DNA of 64,000 nucleotides from Thermothelomyces thermophilus ATCC 42464. Its lineage: Eukaryota; Ascomycota; Sordariomycetes; Sordariales; Chaetomiaceae. The translations under genes and the position numbers were made by a program. Numbering within the stretch: position 1 is the first letter of the stretch; each line of letters opens with the position of its first letter. The stretch spans positions 2,480,001 to 2,544,000 of the forward strand of contig NC_016474.1 of the NCBI RefSeq assembly GCF_000226095.1, given 5' to 3'. A model generated the notes under the pieces. It was not told the origin of the DNA and searched no databases. It was given only the letters and a program-made list of their open reading frames with translations. Shown piece after piece: positions 44,377 to 56,600 of the stretch.

Positions 44377-45086
44377 TTAATCCTGTGAAACGGTTTGCTG
44401 CATCTCGTTAGGTAACAATCTCAATGAAGCGTCGGAGCCCAAGACTTACCGACAACCAGTCCATTCCCTCCTTGATACCCGATCCCTCCACCGCACTGCA
44501 TGCCATGATGCTCCAGTTTCTGTCTCTGAGTTCGCCAAGCCGGAGGGCTTGAGAGATGTCGGCTGCTCCTTTTGCCCCTGGTTGATCCTGTTTGTTGGCA
44601 AAAACTAGCAGGGCAGCGTCCTTGAGCTCATCCTCGTTCAACATTGCTGCAAGTTCGTCGGCGGCCGTTTGCAGACGCTCGATATCGGTGGAGTCGACCA
44701 CGAAGATGACAGCAGCCGTGTTGGCATAGTAGCACCTCCAGTACGGCCTAATACTTGTTTGTCCGCCCAGGTCCCAGACGTTGAAGTTGAGTTTCCCGTA
44801 TGTCACCGACTCGACATTGAACCCGATCGTGGGTATCGTTGTAACCACCTCGCCGATCTGTATGGTCTGTGAGTGATTCGGACTCGTTGCCATCAAACAT
44901 TGGAGACACACCTTCAGTCTGTATAGGAGCGTCGTTTTGCCTGCGTTATCCTGTGGAGCGAGACTGTTCAGTACGCGACCGGTTGAGGCATCATCAGGGG
45001 GGAAGGCGAACCAGGCCCAGAATCAGAATTCTAATCTCCTTCTTTGCCCAAACCCAGCTGGACAACCACGAAACTGTCTGACCCAT
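44377..45086 (-). CDS. arl1: Arf-like GTPase Arl1
   Basis: Myristoylated Golgi GTPase that recruits GRIP-domain golgins and regulates trans-Golgi traffic. Four exons on the minus strand: 45086-45012, 44950-44912 (39 nt), 44857-44450, 44397-44377 (21 nt), giving 180 residues. The start gives [17 protein letters not shown] with Gly2 available for myristoylation. The P-loop [15 protein letters not shown] is formed across the first splice. Other GTPase motifs: [12 protein letters not shown] (switch I), [17 protein letters not shown] (switch II), NKQD, and the CSAV base-binding motif. The last 21-nt exon supplies QTVSQD after MDWLS; it is supported by a CTAAC branch site and phase, but a read-through of that intron would give a slightly different end. 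It is divergent from rpl39 across 590 nt. Confidence 0.93.
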
Positions 45087-45676
45087 CTTGATGTCGTGGT
45101 ATTCGAAACACCCTGGAAGTCGCGGGTAGGGAGGAGGTTAGGTTTGCAAATCGCGTGGAGCAGACTTAATCCGCGAACTACCCAATTGACAACGGGGTGC
45201 GGAAAAGTCGAAATGGAACCAGCTGGTTTGGCGAATAGGCTCAGATATCACGAAGGCGTCAGAAAAGGAGAAAAAAAAACTGGTAACTTGTTGAAGAAGC
45301 ACCTCTGGATGTGGTCAGTTGTGGAGTTAGCCGAAATTCTCTGTTCTCGAGGTTCATGCAACTTTATTTGTTGATCCGAGAGGCCTCTCGCTGGTCAGGG
45401 ACCTGGTCTTGGAAATCAAGGATGCACGGTCGCGCCCTGATCGGCGTTTAACGAATGGCATGCCAGGCGCATGCCATCGTTCAAGGCTCGAGTTCCTCCT
45501 CAATCCAACCGGGAAATCAGCCACAGGAAGCGGGGAGCACGTGACCCAGCCACAACTCGATTTCCGGCCCTAGCGCGCGGGAAATTCTGAAGCCCACACC
45601 AAATATTCGAATCCCACCCACCTGAGGAACATCTCGACATCGACATCGCCTCGGAAAACTCGACAACACCGTCAAA
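45087..45676. promoter_or_regulatory. Divergent arl1/rpl39 promoter with CACGTG
   Basis: A 590-nt bidirectional promoter. A CACGTG palindrome (45538-45543), within GCACGTGACC, lies about 135 nt upstream of the rpl39 start codon, followed by a GC-rich GGCCCTAGCGCGCGGG segment. CACGTG is the core site of bHLH factors; its use here is inference. Confidence 0.4.
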
Positions 45677-46093
45677 ATGCCGGTACGTATTTCCAGTTCT
45701 GCACGGTTATGAGGCTTAATTTATGTCATTCTTGGAGTTTCGAGATCTGGCGGAGAACCACCCCAGGGCCGGAGGAGGGGTATTCAAAGGTCGAATTGGA
45801 GGTTTTGAAGAGGCTAACGTGCGCGATTCTTCATACAGAGCCACAAGACGTTCCGTGTCAAGCAGAAGCTGGCCAAGGCCCAGAAGCAGAACCGGCCCAT
45901 CCCGCAATGGATTCGGCTCCGCACCGGCAACACCATTAGGTACGAATACCCCGACGAACGATGAGCTGCGCGACCTTGACTGCCCGCGACCACCAAGACA
46001 AACACTTTGCCTGGCGATAGAACGTTAACATGTTGCGTCAACAGGTACAACGCCAAGCGGAGGCACTGGCGCAAGACCCGCCTCGGCCTCTAA
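45677..46093 (+). CDS. rpl39: 60S ribosomal protein eL39
   Basis: Smallest large-subunit protein, lining the peptide exit tunnel. Three exons: 45677-45682 (only ATG CCG), 45839-45939, 46045-46093, giving the usual 51 residues. The protein reads MP, then [20 protein letters not shown] and [14 protein letters not shown], and ends [15 protein letters not shown], essentially the eukaryotic consensus. The first exon encodes two residues, a common arrangement for fungal ribosomal protein genes. Introns are 156 and 105 nt, long relative to the 156-nt coding sequence. Gene finders with an exon-size floor may miss the start. Confidence 0.97.
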
Positions 46094-47228
46094 ATGCCAT
46101 CCCTCTTATTTCCTCGTTCGACCCCAACAAACAATTTTCGACTCTCCCCACGGCTGCTGCTGTCACTACCCACATGGCTGCCGGCAAAAACTTTCTGCCC
46201 AGCCCACCCAGCCGACGGCTTTTCTTCTTAGCCCTCAGCCAGGCCGATCGCCATCACGAGGGATAGAGGTTGAGCCATGACAATATCAAGTAGGGGGGCG
46301 ATTACGAACGGGGAAGCTGGGACGGGAGCAAGGAAGGGTGCAGGCAATAGAGTGTCCGGGTTGCTCTTTGTCGAGCCAAGTTTTGGCGGTTTGGGATTTT
46401 TGCTTTTCTAGCTCGACTGGGAACTTACTGGGGAAACTCGTTTTCTAACGGAGTATGCCATGGCATTTAAAGGGTCAAGGGGAAAAGGGGAATGAGAACT
46501 GGCATTTGATGCCTTGAACGTGACGACTTTCCCACTTTCAGCATCTGCGTCCCAAGGAACGAGATGGTTGCCGTAATCGATTACAAGCTTGCATGAACTG
46601 AAGGAACATGCTGAGAGTCTGCGCTTCCAGGCAGGTTCGGCCCTTTGGGTTCTACGCAATACCTTCTACGCAATACATATTTCTCCGGTGGCCGCTGTCT
46701 GATAAAACTCAAGTCCTAAGATTATGCAGCACGACGTTCCCGGCACTTGGCATATTTGACGGTCGCAAGGTGTGATGGGGACGAATCCATGAGTCATTTC
46801 AAAAACCACCGGCTTGAAATCTTGTTCGCAACGCCCGCCATCTCTCCTTCAGTAAGAGCAAACGACATGGCTGAAGGCCAGGAATCTTGGCAGCGTCTAT
46901 TCGGTCATAGCCTTTTTCTAAGTGAGAAAACCTCGCGATAGGAGGATCATAAAAACGGCCCGGTCATTGCCTCATGTGCACTTCCTCTCTTCAAAAAGCC
47001 GGGGCTGTCTGCAATAGAAATCATGTGCAGCAGCCCATGCAACCTGTTCTCAAGCTACTAAATACCGAAGCAAACCAGTCAACGTAACCGAAACGCCTCT
47101 GGGAATACCAAATAAGGACCTGTGTTGGACGCGTGGCAGCTTCGAGCTGATGTCCGCTATGTGCGAGTCCCGAAGGATGGGGCGCAAGAATTGAGCGACT
47201 TCCTTTTACAGGCTCAGAGCAACCAAAT
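46094..47228. other. Convergent rpl39/skp1 3' flanks
   Basis: 1.1 kb with no supported gene or repeat that I can see. Confidence 0.5.
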
Positions 47229-47860
47229 TTAACGGTCCTCGGCCCATTCGTTCTCCCTGCGGATCTGCTCCTCCTCTTCGGGGGTGAAGTCGTTCGTGAT
47301 GTTGAATGTCTTGCGGATCTCCTCTGGCGACTTGCCCTTGATCATGTTTGCCACGGTCTTGCAACCGACATCAAGCAAGGCCTTGATATCGAGGTAGTTG
47401 GCAGCCTGCACGAGGAGTCAGCCATGGGCCTCCGGTTACGCGAGCGTCCTGGATATGAGTACTCACCAGGATGATCTCGAACAGCATCTCCTGGTCCACC
47501 TGCATGAACTTCTGGTCCCACTCGTCGATGTCAGTAGTCTTTTTGCGGTTGTCATTCTCGTCGTCGGCCGACTGAACGGCGTCGTTGCGGTGGTGCTCGC
47601 ACCACTCAACAACCTTGCGCAGCACTGGGTCGTTCACGTTGGGGATCGGGATTGGACTGTTGGCGATAGCCTCATCTCCCAAGTCTTCGATCAAGTTCTT
47701 GATGAGCATGGACCGCTCAGCGACCACACGATCTGTGGCAAGGACGTGGTTAGGCGGGGCAGTCAAGATGCGGGGCGACTCCGATTAACCTACCGACTTC
47801 GATGTGCGAGCCCTCATTGCTGGCGAGGATCACCTTTTGGACTGACTTGTCGGCAGACAT
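47229..47860 (-). CDS. skp1: SCF ubiquitin ligase adaptor Skp1
   Basis: Adaptor linking cullin-1 to F-box proteins (known as SCON-3 in Neurospora sulfur control). Three exons on the minus strand: 47860-47794, 47732-47467, 47405-47229, giving 169 residues. The start reads [17 protein letters not shown]; the BTB/POZ-like fold follows with [20 protein letters not shown] and [20 protein letters not shown]. The acidic linker is [20 protein letters not shown]. The F-box-binding end has [20 protein letters not shown] and [19 protein letters not shown], finishing ENEWAEDR. All introns are about 61 nt with standard ends. Confidence 0.96.
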
Positions 47861-49404
47861 TTTGCGTCGCGAGGTATCCGTCTGTCGATGTGTTGAAGAA
47901 TGCGGAGGATGATGGTAGGTGGTCGGTGGAAGTCAGCTGCTGATGTACCCCGAGTTAGCGCGGCTGTTGGTTGAGATCGGTTTTGATAGGTTGTAGCCAG
48001 AATGCGGAATGTAGAATGCAGAAGGGAACCCAAAAGGGAGGGCATGGTTAAATAGGTTAGCAACGCACCTTTCCAAAATCCTCTAGGCTCTAGAGACCGG
48101 CTAAGCGATGACCAGAACTTTATGAGCGAAGAGATGTCGTTGAGGAAGGGACGGGCGATTGTGGTCGTCTTTCGCTGCTGCCGACTCTGTGCTCTCCACT
48201 TGGCGAGGCAGCAGCGCCGCCACCGGCCCTTGTTGGGCACTCGAAGGCTGATGCGCACGAGCCCACAAGATTCACTACATAGTACTGTGGTTGCCTGTAG
48301 AGTAAATGATCGCGACGCCATCATGCAGCAACCAACCTGAGTCTCAGCTGAAATTACGGAATACGTCCAGAAGGTAAAAAACTTCGCGTATCTAAGGTAG
48401 GTGCCTACACAGTTGGCATCTAGGTATCTTTCCACGAAGCAAGGGTAAATCATTGTTTTCAGCGGGATTTCTGCCCCAGAGCTGATGACCGAGGACTAGC
48501 AAAGACTCGGTACTTCGTGACCTGGGTCAATCTGAACCAATCTCAAGTTTTCCGTGATAAGGAAACAGCCTATGCATTGCTCAACAGCGTTGTTAATCCT
48601 TCCCTTCGACGATCCTGGGAGATCCTGATGCGCACCGAAATGGCAGCCCCTCTTTGAGGGGGCGTATTCTGGAATGCTGAGGAATCGACCCCAGGTCGCT
48701 GGTTCAGGGGTCCGGGGGTTTGATGGTCTGAAAACAACAGCCAGACCAAAATGGAATCATGCCAGAATGGTGAATGGCTTGTTGCTGCTTGCAAGCAGCC
48801 GGGGTTATCACAGCGACCCACTTCGTTCGCACACAGAGCACTCTTTATCGGAGGGACGCACGCAGCTGTAATAAGGGTCCCAACACGATTAAAGAACTTG
48901 TATGTTCCAGATGTCAGGCGGGTAATCGTTTAGTACTTCCTAGTACGTATGTGTTCTGCCCTAACATACAGAGGAGCGGAGAGTTATTTGCTTTGTGGAT
49001 CATCCCATTCTCAGGAACGGAGTTTAGGAATGATGGCACAATTGCAAGCTGTCAGCAGTTGAAACCCCTGTCACTGACAGGGGGTGGCATCACTGCACCG
49101 TGGAACTCGTCATCGTCACTGGCTGTCGCCGGGCCTGTCCAAGCAGCTTTCCTTAGATTTGCGCTGGGCCGTTTATTTCCCACCACCCGTCGGTCCTTTC
49201 TTTGCTTTTTACGCGACAGCACGGCTTTCCCGACCATGACCTCCCTTTCTCGATATCGACGACCATCAGCCTCTTTTCTACCCGACTGCTGCTCCTGGTG
49301 ATGCTCCCAGGCCGGCAAGCGACTGAGCTGCGCATTGCTCTCCCCCCTCGACCGGATGCTTCGGAACTGCGACGAGGAGGTCGCGCCGAGGCTAATAGGA
49401 TAAT
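47861..49404. other. Divergent skp1/smp3 promoter region
   Basis: 1.5 kb with no supported gene. ORFs such as 48774-49301 (plus) and 49052-49420 (minus) have no recognisable content. Confidence 0.5.
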
Positions 49405-51275
49405 ATGTGGCGAAGAACATACCTCTTTCTGGTTTTGGTCCGGCTCTGGTTCGCGCTGTCGCCGAGCTACCTACATCCCGACGAGAACCTCCAGGGCCCG
49501 GAGGTCATCGCTGGTGAGTGACACACCCCGTCGGCCGGCGTGTTGTGCGACAGCCCGGCCGTGGATGGAACTTGTTTGCAGGAGCACGAACACGCCTCCG
49601 TGACCAGCCCTCGATCGGTTGTCCGCAGTGCGCTTCCATCAGGACCTCGCGCGCGAATTGCTGCACTGGCGAACCAATTGCTGACATGGTGCCATAACGC
49701 AGGAGAGATCTTCCGTTACCCTGTCCGACGTACCTGGGAATTCACAAGCGACAACCCAATTCGGAGCGTATTCCCACTATGGCCCGTTTACGGACTCCCG
49801 ATGCTCCTGCTCCGGTGGCTGTGGATTGGGAATGGAAAAGACGGCGAGATCCCCCCCATCGCGGTCTTCTGGACGCTGCGGGTGTTGATGTTCATTGTCA
49901 GCTTCGTGCTGGAGGACTGGGCGTTACACGAGCTTATCCCGTCGCAACGGCAGAGGCGCGTGGCAGTTCTCTTGGTCGCATCGTCCTACGTCACCTGGAC
50001 GTTTCAGACGCACACCTTTTCCAACTCGATAGAGACGTTGGTTGTGGCTTGGAGTCTGGTGCTTATTGAGCGCATTGTCGCGAGTCCGGTAGGCATATCA
50101 AAATTCAGGAACGGGATGGGACGCGGCGACGGCGAGCTAACAAGACGCAGCAGCGCGGCTCGGTTCTTGCCTCGACCGTCCTCGGGATTGTCGCCGTCTT
50201 TGGCGTCTTCAACAGGATCACGTTCCCGGCCTTCCTACTGATACCCGGCCTCCGGCTGTTACCTTACTACTGGAAGAAGTACGACGCCATGGTTTCCCTC
50301 CAAAGGTGGGGAGCACAGCTAACGAAGCGCAGCCCTCTGTCATTTGTCGCGATCGTCACGGCTGGAATCTGCACGACCGCGCTCGCCATCACGCTCGATA
50401 CGGCATTCTACAGTCCGCATTCGATTTCTTGGTCCGATCTGCTCCGCAACCCGGTTCTTACCCCTCTCAACAACCTCCGTTACAACATCTCGCCGGCCAA
50501 CCTGGCGAAACATGGACTGCACCCGTGGTATCAGCACCTGTTGGTGAACCTGCCACAGCTCCTCGGACCTGCGACGGTGCTCCTCTTCACCCGGCCCAAG
50601 CGCTCATCGCGCCTGTACTCTGCGATCTCGGGCATTGCCGTTCTCTCTTTATCGCAACACCAGGAGGCACGGTTTCTCCTCCCTACTGTTCCCCTTATCC
50701 TCTCTTCCGTCCGCCTCCCGAGGAGCGAGAAGGCAATGCGCGCCTGGGTGGCGTCGTGGATCGTCTTCAACGTCATCTTCGGCACGCTAATGGGGGTCTA
50801 CCACCAAGGAGGGATCGTCCCGGCGCAGGTTTTCATGAGCAAACAGCCGGACGCGACCGAGGCGGTGTGGTGGAAAACATATATGCCGCCCATCTGGCTG
50901 CTGAACGGGAAGAACGAGGTCTTGCGGACGCGGGATGTCATGGGTATGAAAGGGGAGACGCTTTTAGAGGAGCTACAGCAGCTCGCAACTTGCGACACTC
51001 CGGCGGACAGGAGGAGCATGGAGTATCTGAAAGAGAAGAATGGGACATACCTGGTGGCGCCGCTGTCTGCGACATGGCTGGACCCTTATCTTCCGAATAA
51101 AGGGCTGGAGGGATTGAGGTTTCGCGAGGTCTGGCGGTATCAGCAGCACCTGAACCTGGATGATTTGGATTTTGCGGAGGACGGCGTTTGGAATACCCTG
51201 TCTAGAGTCATTGGGCGGCGAGGTCTTGCTATCTGGAGAGTAACGAAAAGCTGTCCTGGGGTCAGGGGGAGGTAG
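49405..51275 (+). CDS. smp3: GPI mannosyltransferase 4 (Smp3/PIG-Z)
   Basis: ER alpha-1,2-mannosyltransferase (family GT22) that adds the fourth mannose to GPI precursors, required in fungi for GPI-anchored wall proteins. Three exons: 49405-49513, 49703-50088, 50151-51275, giving 539 residues. The start opens [20 protein letters not shown], a first membrane helix followed by [14 protein letters not shown], which carries the HPDE motif typical of GT22 enzymes. The second exon has [29 protein letters not shown] and [14 protein letters not shown]; the third starts QRGSVLAS and has [11 protein letters not shown] and [17 protein letters not shown], both typical of the family. Multiple hydrophobic helices are visible. 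Branch site GCTAAC lies in the second intron. Confidence 0.92.
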
Positions 51276-51635
51276 CATCTTTTTTTTTTCTTATTTTTGG
51301 GCGGTAATCTGATAGCAACGTACGGATACGTACGCAGTAATGGAACCTTGTGCGAGCGAGACCAAGCAACAATGTCTTGGACCACCCTGATGGCCGGAGC
51401 TTGGGCCGCAGTGGCAAGGATGGCTACCTTGCAGTGGCCTCGGCGGGCTGTGTAGTGTACCGGTTCCATGCTCTCACCGAGGTGTCACTCACTTCTCAGT
51501 GGGGCGCCCCACCTTAGCTCGCGAAATTTGGGGCCGAACGGCCAATTCCAGAGAACGGACAGCCTGCGTCTAACACTCCCCTCCGCCCTCTCCGACCCGC
51601 GTCACAACAACCAGGTGTCGTCGAGAATCCGAATC
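51276..51635. other. Short intergenic, smp3 3' flank and pet100 promoter
   Basis: 360 nt with no gene. It contains GTACGGATACGTACGC (51320-51335), another TAC-rich patch. Confidence 0.5.
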
Positions 51636-52045
51636 ATGGGTGGGCTCAACCTCGAAGTCTTAAAGGTAAGCTCTGCGTCTCCCAAAATCTGACCTTTCCC
51701 CCCACCTCCCCCGACTGCGATCTCTCCCCTCGTATCGTATCATCTTGGCCTGACTTTTCCCGTCTACCTTAGTTCGGCATGTACGTCATGTTCCCCATTG
51801 GGGTCATGTACTACTTCGGCACGAATCTCGACAGCCGCTTCTCGGTCCCCGACTTTTGGCCCAAGCCCGAGAACACCAACAAGGTGCCGCTCGAGCGCGA
51901 TGAGATCCATGCCGAGCTGGAGAGGTTACGCGCGCGAAGGCTGTACCTGAGGGAGCAGAGGCTCGCGGCCGAGGCACGAGCCGCGGCGCTGAACCCGAAC
52001 CAGGGGCAGCAGCAGCAGCAGCAGCAGCCGCAGGGTGAAGAGTAG
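51636..52045 (+). CDS. pet100: Cytochrome c oxidase assembly chaperone Pet100
   Basis: Inner-membrane chaperone for complex IV assembly. Two exons, 51636-51665 and 51773-52045, give 100 residues. The N-terminus MGGLNLEVLK is spliced to FGMYVMFPIGVMYYFGTNLD, the single membrane helix that defines the family, followed by RFSVPDFWPKPENTNKVP. The rest is a charged helix rich in Glu/Arg, then a Gln run (52006-52027) and an acidic end. It is tandem with smp3 and converges with the TACO1-like gene (276 nt between stops). Confidence 0.9.
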
Positions 52046-52321
52046 GAAACTTTCTGGTGAGCAATGGCTGGGGCTTCGTGAGGGAGAAGCCGGCGAGTGT
52101 ACAACATGATATGGTGCGAATGACGGAGGGGGGTGGGTTGGTATCGGGAAAATACGGCGTTTTCGGGTTTCTACTATCGAGCCACCTCGTCTTTCGACAT
52201 GACCGATTCATAAAGAGGGCGGCATGTTCATACGGGCTGTACATCAATCGCAACACATCTATGGGTTGGGGGTTTTTAGGTTCCATCTACTACTGGTACA
52301 AGTCTAGTCTCTGCGCCACCT

Positions 52322-53283
52322 CTACGTGTCCAAGTTCTCCTCGATCTTGGCCCATTGTTCGTCGCTCATGGCTCCTTTGGTCACGTTCGAGTACACGGCC
52401 TGAACATCGGGGTACTCCCTCAAGGCCTCCAGCAGCTCTGTGAAATGGACCAACTCGTCCGAGGCATCCAGCTTGGTCTTGGTGTCCTCGTTCGCCGTCC
52501 AGACGATATCCGAGCTCAGGATCTTGAGCCCAAACTTGGATCCGACCGACTTGCACACTTGCATCGTATCCGACGGCTGCGTCCAGACGACAATGTTGCC
52601 GTCCGCGTCGTGCTCGAGGTCCTCCGCCCCCGCTTCGATGGCGTCGTCCATGACTTGGTCCACGTCCGGCCCGCTCTCGCTCTTCTCAAACACAACCCGG
52701 CCGAGGCGCGAGAAGAAGAACTTGGACGAGCTCGGCGATCCCTTGGCCTTCTTGACCATCTGGTTGAGGTCCTGGAGCGCCCGCAGCTTGCTCTCGGTCT
52801 CGAGGTCGACGATCAGCGCAATGGACGGGGGCATCATCGCTTCGAACGTGATGGACTCGAGTGCCTCGCCCCCCGACGACTTGCCCTGCCCGCGCGCAAT
52901 GGCTGCTTCGATCTTGTCTTTGGGCACGCTGGCCTTCTTGGCCGCGGTGATGGCGCTGGCTAGCTGGGGGTTGAGGTTGGGATCCGGGCCGTAGACTGGC
53001 CATTGCCGGGGTGGTGTGAGTCTTTTTCTCTTGTCTAGGGCTCTGACGAGACAGGAGAGGGCGGCGTACGTTTAGAGTACAAGGTGATGTTCTTGCAGAA
53101 GAGTGTGCGGGCCGCGTTCTTCTTCATGTCATTGGCCGCCTTGTCGTGGCGGATCTTGCTCCATTTGTTGTGCCCGGCCTGGAGGATTGGGCTGGAAACG
53201 AAGGCGCGGCGGCATTGTGCGCATATCGACGACGGTTTTGCCGGCCGAGGTAACTGGATGAGAGGTCGGAACAGGGACGCCAT
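52322..53283 (-). CDS. Mitochondrial translational activator, TACO1/YebC family
   Basis: YebC/TACO1-type protein; in mammals TACO1 promotes mitochondrial translation of COX1, and the yeast relative is Dpc29. Two exons on the minus strand, 53283-53070 and 52995-52322, give 295 residues. The N-terminus (MASLFRPLIQLPRPAK..) is a basic mitochondrial presequence, then the family start AGHNKWSKIRHDKAANDMKK, continued after the splice by YGPDPNLNPQLASAITAAKK, then VPKDKIEAAIARGQGK and EAMMPPSIALIVDLETESK. The fold's later part includes FFFSRLGRVVFEK, with the usual acidic stretch (DDAIEAGAEDLEHDADG). It is divergent from laa1 across about 0.4-0.5 kb. Confidence 0.92.
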
Positions 53284-53694
53284 GAGTGGGAGGAGGGAGG
53301 AAGCAGATGGAGAAATTATAGCCCGAATCTAGAACATTCAGAACGTGAGATAAGCGAGAAAGTAAAAAGGAATTGTACGTGGTACTGTGCGGAAAGTGAA
53401 AAACTCCGTCGTGCGAATCGCGGACTTCCTCCCGAGACGGGGCGGCGAAGCCTGGAGGCTAACGGTAACCAAGGTGGGAAGCGTGCAGTAAGTGGAAGCT
53501 CCCGCTGCGGACCGATCTTTGAATCGATTTTCGCGCTGCCGGCCGGGACTGTTGCAGCGGGCCCGACAGGGGTTGCAGATCGGGTATTGGGGCCCCAGAA
53601 CGCTGTCATTGGCCTGCCACACGCCCCACCACGGCACCATTGTGGGATGGCGCCCCCCTGACATGACCGCCCAGACACTTCCCCAGGCTCCTTC

Positions 53695-56600
53695 TTGGTT
53701 TCGGCTTCGTCTCTTCCATCTTCTTCAACCGCTACTCCGTACGCCCAGTTTCGACAAGAACCGCATCCGCGAAGCCAGCCCCCGATGGCCTCGACCGCGG
53801 GCACGGACGAGCCCGGCACCATCAACGGCGACACCCCGCGCACGTCGATTGGAGCGGCGGCGGCGGCGGCGGCGGCAGCAGCAGCAGCAGCAACTTCGAA
53901 CCCCGAGTTCGATGTCGCCAAGCTCCAAGGGCTGCCCACAGAGCAGCAGGAGTTGTCTCTGCTGAGCTTCGTATCGACATTGAGCAAGCATGTCCTCAGC
54001 CTCCCGCCCGACGACTGCACAGCGCAGCAGTTCTACCTCAAGAAAGAGATCTTCAAGATCATCAACCTCTCGACCCCGCCTCCTACGAGGGTCATCCGCA
54101 ACACGCTAGCGAAATGTCTTGGGCACATCTTTGGCAAGGGAGACCGCAAGCTGCTTTTTGAGACAGTCAACGACCTATCTGGGATCATCTCGAGCGGGAA
54201 GTCGAAGAACGAGGGCGAGATACGCACAAAACATGCCGCTGTTGCGTGTCTCGGCGAGGTCTACGCCGCCGCGGGCGACAGTGCCATCAACCTCCACCAA
54301 CTGGCCTGCTCGGCGCTCTTGAAACTCCTCAAGTCATCTTCGAGCAATGCCGGTCTTCGGGCCTCCGTGTTCACCGCTCTGGGCAAGATCGCGGCTAAGC
54401 TGGGCGGGAGCTTGGACGAGAGCATCGCGAGGGATATCTGGAAGCAGGGCCGGAGCTATGCCACAAGCGACAAGGGGTCACTCGTCATCATCACTGCGTG
54501 CCGCTGTCTGCGTTCGCTCCTGCAATTCACGCCCTACTTCCAGACATCTAGCGACTTTGACAGCCTGCGGTCTTCCATGTTCAAGACGTTCGATTCTCCC
54601 TCCTCAAACGTACGCTCGGCCGCGGCCGACTGCTTCGCGGAGGCTCTTGTTCGAGGTTACTCGGAATCTGCCGTCGGCGAAGCACCCTTGGTGCTAGTCA
54701 AGAGGACCAAGTCGAAGGCTGCCAAGCGACAGTCCGCGCAGATCGGCACGCTGCAAGACGACGACGAGTTTCCACCGCGTCCGGAGAGCCCAGCGCCGAC
54801 CAAGAAGTCCCAGATTCTGGCCCTGTCGCTGCTCGATATGCTCAAGACCCTATCGACGCAGTATGTCCGAATGTCGACCTCGAACCGGTCCAGGGCTGCG
54901 ATCGCTGTCTGCTATGGCAACATGTTTCGGAAACTCGGAGAGAAGACAGTAGAAAGTAACTACACACGGATCGTTGAGCACTTGACGGTCGAGATTCTCG
55001 GGCATAGCACCATAACCAACAACCGGTACCGTCTGCTGATCTCTCGGCGCATGATCGAAATCATCATCCAGGACGTCGTTGGAAAGAAGATCCTTGGAGA
55101 GTCGGGCCAGACCAACGCGGCGAAGGCCCTCCTCAACGACATCATCAGGAACTATCCGCAGGCTCTCAAGGAGAAGCCCGAGCCCGCAAAACAAACGTTG
55201 GCTGTTTCATTGAGCGCCCTCGCGTCCCTTATCAACAGCCTGGGTTCGGCAGCCAGTAGCTTCTCAGAAGCGTGCCGCGACGGTCTCATTCAGGTTCTGC
55301 AGCACCCGAGTTACACTGTCCAGGTGTATGCATCGGCGTGTCTGAAGACATTCCTATTGGCCTGCCCGCAGCAGCTCTTGCCATGTCTCTCGGTGTGTAT
55401 GAACAGCCTCAGCAGGGAGCTGGGGCTTCTCGGTACCGGACGGGGCTCACCTCGGCGGTGTCTCGGTTTGTCGCACGGGCTCGCCGCCGGTCTCAGCGCG
55501 AGTCCGCAGCGGCCGCTGTACGGCTCCGTGGACATCAATAGCCGGGTGCTGACAATGTCGACGAATCTGCTCAAGTCGAGCGGCAGTTCCGAGCTGCGCG
55601 TGGCGAGCACACAGATCCAGGTTGCATGGACTCTGATCGGCGGGCTCATGTCGCTGGGGCCAAACTTTGTCAAGATCCATCTCTCACAGCTCCTTCTCCT
55701 GTGGAAGAACGCCCTGCCCAAGGTTCTGGCCAAGGACAGCTCCATCCATCGGAATTATCTAAACGCCTCCTTCCTGACGCACGTCCGGGAGTGTGCGCTG
55801 AGTTCGATCCTGGCCTTCCTGGAGTTCAACAGCCGTCTCCTAACAGTCGATGTCTCGAAACGCATCGCGACAATGCTGCAGAGCACGACAGCATTCCTGA
55901 AAACGCTGCCGTCGAAGAAGACGGCGGAAGACATCAGCGAGAGGCTAACACCGTCTCTGCAACTCCAAGATTTGGAGATCATGGTACAGCGGAGAGTCCT
56001 GCAATGCTACACAAAGCTGGTGAACATTAGCCCGCCCGGCGGCACCGAAGCGCTTTTACAATCCAACCTTCTCACTTTAGCCATCTCCCTCTTTGCGGAT
56101 CCGGATAACTACACCCCGAGCTCGCTCAGCGCATCGATCGCAAATACGGCTTCGACGTTCGAGTCGGTTTGGGATATCGGCGACAACTCCGGATTCGGCG
56201 TCACCGGTCTCGTACGAGGTTTCAACGTCAGGCCGCTTCCAGGACAACACGAGAGCTCTATGGACCGCACTCCATCCGGCCGGGAGGGCCCGGAGGAGGA
56301 GATTGACAGGCTCTTGGTCTCACCCGTCTGCGGCACCCTTGAGCACGATGCCTCCGCCCTATATATCGGCAGCGCTGATGGCCCGGCTCTTCCTGACCCT
56401 GCGGCGACCGAGGTGGTCAACATGGCCATCCAGCTCTTTGCTTTCGTATTTCCGCTCACACCACCAAAGGTTCAGGAAAGTGTGCTGGAACAGGTCACGA
56501 CCTTCATCGCTGCCGGATCGCTGCAGAGGGATCCTGGCCGCAAGGCTGCCATCAACGTTAACGTCGCCACCGCTCTCCTCTTGATCTTGCGGGTGGCAGT

